A DNA stretch of 64,000 nt from positions 1 through 64,000 of the forward strand of contig CAKZSV010000008.1 in assembly GCA_937921485.1 (NCBI GenBank), in the 5' to 3' direction. Below, in pieces: positions 60,626 to 64,000 of the stretch (the first letter of the stretch is position 1; every line of letters starts with the position of its first letter). The stretch is from an uncultured bacterium (GTDB lineage Bacteria; Spirochaetota; UBA4802; JAGODF01). The position numbers and the translations under genes are program-made. Under the pieces are notes generated by a model, which saw only the letters and a list, made by a program, of their open reading frames with translations, made no database searches and had not been told where the DNA came from.

Positions 60626-61828
60626 ATGATTGAAAAATTGAAAACATCGATTGAATGCTTCAGAAATGAATCGCTCATCAATAAGATCAAAATTCTCTGG
60701 CTTTTTCTTTTTATTCCAGGGCTACTGGGGTTTATCATCAAGTTTGCCTCAGGCGAACGGCTGACGGGATATGGAAGCTATGTTCCCTGGGGGCTCTGGA
60801 TTGCGGTGTATTTTCATGCGGTGGGCATTTCGGGCGGAGCCTTTGCAGTGGGCGTCATCGGCTATTTGCGCGGAGTGCGGGGATTACGGGAAAACCTCAC
60901 TACCACCCTCCTTCTTTCAGCCGTAAGCCTCGTGACGGGACTTCTGGCAATATGGCTCGACCTCGGGCGTCCCTTCCGCGCCTACCGGGTTATGGTGTCG
61001 CCCAATTTCGCGTCCATGCTCGACTTTAATGCGTGGATGTACAGCATCTTCCTCGGACTGGTGGCACTCATGCTCTTTTTAAGCATAAAAAAACGAGCCC
61101 ATGGCCAGGTGAATGATAAAACAGGGTGGCTGGTGCCTCTTTTGCTGCTTGGGGTGGTTCTTTCTATTGCGTATCCGAGCCAGAGCGGCGCGTTTTTCGG
61201 TGTTGTTGATGCCAAGCCCTTCTGGAGTTCGGCCATTCTGCCGGTGCTCTTTTTAACTTCTGCAGTGACATCCGGTGCTTCAGCACTTCTGGTGGTGCAT
61301 TATTATCTGCAAAGGGAATCTGCTGCACTGACAAGTCCCGATGAAGAGCCTTTTCCCTATCTTCGCAAAATAATTCTTGCGGGAATCGCCGTCTATTTCA
61401 TGGGCGAGTTCAGCGAGTACAGCCTCGCACTCTGGTCTCCTATTTCGCACATCAAGGAAGTAATTTTATTGGTTTTGTTCGGTCGCTTCTGGTGGGTTTT
61501 CTGGGTGATCCATGTGGGCGGTGCTCTGGTAGGTTTCTATCTCATTTTCAGATCACAAACCATACACAGGCTTGCGTTCGGTGCGCTCATCATTGTCACT
61601 TCGTTCATTTCGACGCGGCTGAATATTCTTATTCCGGGACAATCAATTCCAGAGCTTAAAGGGCTTAAAGAGGCGTTTACGCATTCCCGCCTCAATTTCA
61701 ACTACTCGCCTACCATGGTGGAATATCTCATCACCATGTTTGTGGTGGCGTTTGGACTGGCTCTTTTCCATTTCAGCCGTGAGTTTCTCAAATTCTATAT
61801 CGCGAAGCAGGATGGAGGGCAGCAATGA
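60626..61828 (+). CDS. ttrC: NrfD/PsrC-type membrane subunit (TtrC-like)
   Basis: About 400 residues from ATG 60626 (GTG 60614 is an alternative). Eight to ten helices; WGLWIAVYFHAVGISGGAFAVG, TGLLAIWLDLGRPFRAYRVMVSPNF and GRFWWVFWVIHVGGALVG are characteristic of NrfD/PsrC quinol-interacting proteins. It would oxidise menaquinol and hand electrons to the iron-sulfur subunit. The stop overlaps the start of the catalytic subunit gene (ATGA). Confidence 0.85.
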   Translation: MIEKLKTSIECFRNESLINKIKILWLFLFIPGLLGFIIKFASGERLTGYGSYVPWGLWIAVYFHAVGISGGAFAVGVIGYLRGVRGLRENLTTTLLLSAVSLVTGLLAIWLDLGRPFRAYRVMVSPNFASMLDFNAWMYSIFLGLVALMLFLSIKKRAHGQVNDKTGWLVPLLLLGVVLSIAYPSQSGAFFGVVDAKPFWSSAILPVLFLTSAVTSGASALLVVHYYLQRESAALTSPDEEPFPYLRKIILAGIAVYFMGEFSEYSLALWSPISHIKEVILLVLFGRFWWVFWVIHVGGALVGFYLIFRSQTIHRLAFGALIIVTSFISTRLNILIPGQSIPELKGLKEAFTHSRLNFNYSPTMVEYLITMFVVAFGLALFHFSREFLKFYIAKQDGGQQ

Positions 61829-64000
61829 AGAACAGGAAAGTATCCCGCCGATCGTTTGTGAAGGAAGCTGCAGGAACTCTCCTTGGCACGGGAGGTGTTG
61901 CAGCTCTTCTGGGAATCCAGGGTTGTGCTGAAGGCACCTATGCCATTCTAAAAAGCTCACGGCCCGATGAACCTTCGACGCTGAATAACCCTGAGAATAT
62001 CATCAACACAGTATGCCTCAACTGCAATACCGGCTGCGGCATCAAGGTGAAGCTCCAGAATGGCGTGGGCGTGAAAATCGACGGCAATCCCTACAATCCA
62101 TTCAACCTGGTGCCGAACATCCCTATGGCATCCACGATCGATGAAGCAGCTCAGATCGATGCGCCCATCTGTCCGAAAGGGCAGGCGGGGATTCAGACTG
62201 CGTATGACCCCTTCAGAATTCGCAAGGTCATCAAGCGCGATGGTCCCCGGGGATCAAACCGCTGGAAGAGTATTCCTTTTGACGTCGCGGTGAAGGAGAT
62301 TGTTGAAGGAGGGAAACTCTTTGCGCATGTGAGAGGAGAGGAAAACCGCACCGTGGAAGGGCTGAGATCCATCATGGCCTTAAAAGATGGCAATGCGGCG
62401 AAAGCCATGGCAGATGACATCCATAGGTACTGGGATGAAAAGGATCCGGCACGGAAAAATGCGCTTCTGGAAGCATTCAAAAGAAGGCATGCAAGCCACT
62501 TGAACGCGCTCATTGATCCGGAGCATCCCGATCTCGGGCCGAAAAATAATCAGCTCGTTATCGCCTGGGGAAGGCTGAAAGGCGGCCGCAGCGATTTCAT
62601 CAAGCGATTCGGTGAAGGTTTCGGAACCACGAATCTTCATGGCCATACGACTGTGTGCCAGGGTTCGTTATACTTCACATGCAAAGCCATCAGCGAGCAG
62701 TATGTGGATGGAAAATTTAAAGATGGCAAAAAGTTCTACTGGCAGACGGATCTGGAACACGCGCGCTACGTCCTGTTTGTGGGTGCAAATCTTTTCGAGG
62801 CGAATTACGGCCCCACCAACAGGACCGCCCGGCTGATGGCGAATCTTGCAAGCGGCAGAACGAAGATTGCGGTGGCAGACCCGCGATTTTCCAAGCTGGC
62901 CACAAAGGCGCATAGGTGGCTTCCGGTAAAACCCGGGGAAGATGCCGCGCTTGCCATGGCGGTGATTCGCTGGATTATTGACAACCAAAAGTATGATGAA
63001 GGCTTTCTTCGGTGCGCGACGAAAGGGGCGGCGAAAGCGCGCGGGGAAAAATCCTGGTCCAATGCAACATGGCTTGTCGAAGTGAAGGATGGCAGGCCAG
63101 GCAAGTTTATCCGCGGAGGAGGGAATACGCTTTGTGCGATGGTGAACGGCGCACCGGTCTTCTTCGATCCCAATAGCGAGAACGCCCGGATTTATGGCGA
63201 TCTTTTCGTCGACCGCCAGATTATGCATGAAGGCAAAACAGTTACAGTAAAGTCATCGCTCCAGCTTCTCAAAGAATCCGCTGCACAAAACACGTTTCAG
63301 AAATGGTGCGAAATAGCCGGCGTAGAGCCGCGCGATGTGGAAGATGTCTGCCGAAATCTCACCTCGCACGGTAAACAGGCCTCGGTGGACGTCCATCGCG
63401 GGGTTGCACAGCACACCAATGGTTTTTACAATGTGCTGGCGTGGATGTCCGTCAACATGCTCCTCGGCAATTTCGACTGGAAGGGCGGCATGATTGCTGC
63501 GAGCACCTATGCGTATGACGGCAAAAAGGGAGGGCCATTCGACCTCACCCGCGTGAGGGATAAGATCGAACCATTCGGCGTGACTTCCATACGCCATGGT
63601 ATCGCCTATGAAAAAACATCGATTTTTCAGGGCTATCCGGCAAAGCGCAACTGGTATCCCCTCTCCAGCGATGTGTATGAGGAAATCATTCCGAGCATCG
63701 GGGATGCGTATCCCTATCCGGTGAAGGCGCTCATCCTCTACATGGGAACCCCTGCGTATGCGCTGCCTGCGGGACATACCAACATCGAAGTACTGGCCGA
63801 TGTAAACAAGCTTCCCCTGTTCATTGCCAGCGATATCACCATCGGCACTTCTTCGATGTATGCGGATTATATCTTCCCCGACCTCTCATATCTGGAGCGC
63901 TGGGAATTTCAGGGATCCCATCCGAATATGCCGGATAAGGTGCAGCCCGTGCGCCAGCCGGCGATATCGCCCATCCCGGAGATGGTGCGTGTCTATGGCG
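61825..64000 (+). CDS. ttrA: Molybdopterin catalytic subunit, TtrA-like (cut by window end)
   Basis: At least 725 residues; the gene runs out of the window. The N terminus SRRSFVKEAAGTLLG is a twin-arginine signal, so the protein is exported folded. The [4Fe-4S] motif is VCLNCNTGCGIKVK...CPKGQAG. Stretches such as GEDAALAMAVIRWIIDNQKY and EKSWSNATWLVEV closely resemble those I recall from Salmonella TtrA, and the cysteine in TTVCQGSLY is placed as molybdenum ligand. Predicted to reduce tetrathionate or a related sulfur oxyanion in the periplasm; other acceptors (polysulfide, arsenate) are less likely. Confidence 0.83.
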   Translation, partial: MKNRKVSRRSFVKEAAGTLLGTGGVAALLGIQGCAEGTYAILKSSRPDEPSTLNNPENIINTVCLNCNTGCGIKVKLQNGVGVKIDGNPYNPFNLVPNIPMASTIDEAAQIDAPICPKGQAGIQTAYDPFRIRKVIKRDGPRGSNRWKSIPFDVAVKEIVEGGKLFAHVRGEENRTVEGLRSIMALKDGNAAKAMADDIHRYWDEKDPARKNALLEAFKRRHASHLNALIDPEHPDLGPKNNQLVIAWGRLKGGRSDFIKRFGEGFGTTNLHGHTTVCQGSLYFTCKAISEQYVDGKFKDGKKFYWQTDLEHARYVLFVGANLFEANYGPTNRTARLMANLASGRTKIAVADPRFSKLATKAHRWLPVKPGEDAALAMAVIRWIIDNQKYDEGFLRCATKGAAKARGEKSWSNATWLVEVKDGRPGKFIRGGGNTLCAMVNGAPVFFDPNSENARIYGDLFVDRQIMHEGKTVTVKSSLQLLKESAAQNTFQKWCEIAGVEPRDVEDVCRNLTSHGKQASVDVHRGVAQHTNGFYNVLAWMSVNMLLGNFDWKGGMIAASTYAYDGKKGGPFDLTRVRDKIEPFGVTSIRHGIAYEKTSIFQGYPAKRNWYPLSSDVYEEIIPSIGDAYPYPVKALILYMGTPAYALPAGHTNIEVLADVNKLPLFIASDITIGTSSMYADYIFPDLSYLERWEFQGSHPNMPDKVQPVRQPAISPIPEMVRVYG

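Noticed and set aside
1..64000. tRNA, rRNA or known riboswitch
   Set aside because: I looked for T-loop consensus (GGTTCGANTCC) and large conserved RNA blocks on both strands and saw none; a covariance-model search would be needed to exclude short RNAs.

Overview
The window is about 64 kb of chromosome from a diderm (Gram-negative-type), probably anaerobic bacterium. The diderm call rests on two TolC-type outer-membrane channels, two RND pump operons, lipoproteins and a Tat-exported molybdoenzyme. The anaerobic call rests on a tetrathionate-reductase-like operon, a radical-SAM enzyme of the AmmeMemoRadiSam type, a corrinoid/CODH-type Fe-S domain protein and an APS reductase. The 438-residue RodA (longer than the usual ~370), a free-standing TPR with the WDGVYTMTTK tail otherwise seen at the end of adenylate cyclases, and a bactofilin fit best with Spirochaetota. 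That is an inference of moderate strength, because no rRNA is present. No tRNA, rRNA or CRISPR array was seen.

Layout. 1-160: a 62-bp tandem repeat. 182-4692: the cell-elongation operon mreC-mreD-PBP2-rodA. 4.8-11.6 kb: mostly single genes and short operons (tandem paralogous membrane proteins, queC-comF-STAS-polyprenyl synthase, a TPR mini-protein, a nuclease-like DUF3782 protein, bactofilin, amrS). 11.6-14.3 kb: a gene graveyard with an IS5-type transposase tail, an antiporter remnant, a truncated zinc-ribbon gene, a repeat shared with 32.8 kb and two small orphan genes. 14.4-19.3 kb: rtcB-archease, an SDR, a GH18 protein and a radical-SAM/SPASM protein. 19.3-27.7 kb (minus strand): a long arsenic operon, arsR-arsD-HesB-arsA-(AhpD-like, FmdB-like, CYGC protein, membrane protein, double Usp)-acr3-thioredoxin-FeS protein, followed by a toxin-antitoxin pair translationally coupled to arsC. 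28.4-39.3 kb: larE and two heavy-metal RND efflux operons, both with large internal deletions in the pump gene. 39.6-49.9 kb: a complete sulfate-to-homocysteine/cysteine cluster. 50.0-55.2 kb (minus strand): pstSCAB, then a PhoU-ArsC fusion and an ArsR. 55.4-64.0 kb: a two-component system, a MOT1-like transporter and ttrBCA (ttrA cut by the window end).

The most interesting system is at 39.6-49.9 kb. A ThiS-like carrier ending in GGGAE, a PLP sulfhydrylase, an E1-like adenylase, a JAMM protease and a sulfite reductase lie in one strand-uniform run with cysH, cysD and cysN. This gene content matches the protein-thiocarboxylate route to homocysteine described for Wolinella succinogenes (HcyS/HcyF/HcyD/MetY/Sir). 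Additions here are a TusA domain fused to the sulfite reductase, a CysN whose APS-kinase-like tail has lost its P-loop, a cysK at the head, and an Rrf2 regulator. Two similar 19-bp operator-like palindromes lie before the rrf2 gene and before the carrier gene. A second unusual feature is the PhoU-ArsC fusion inside a phosphate-uptake operon that ends with an ArsR repressor, which suggests that phosphate import and arsenate detoxification are wired together.

Three genes (a czcA, a cusA and a larE copy) have lost internal segments with apparently clean junctions. Either this genome is decaying by short-homology deletion, or the assembly has collapsed at these places; reads across the junctions would decide.
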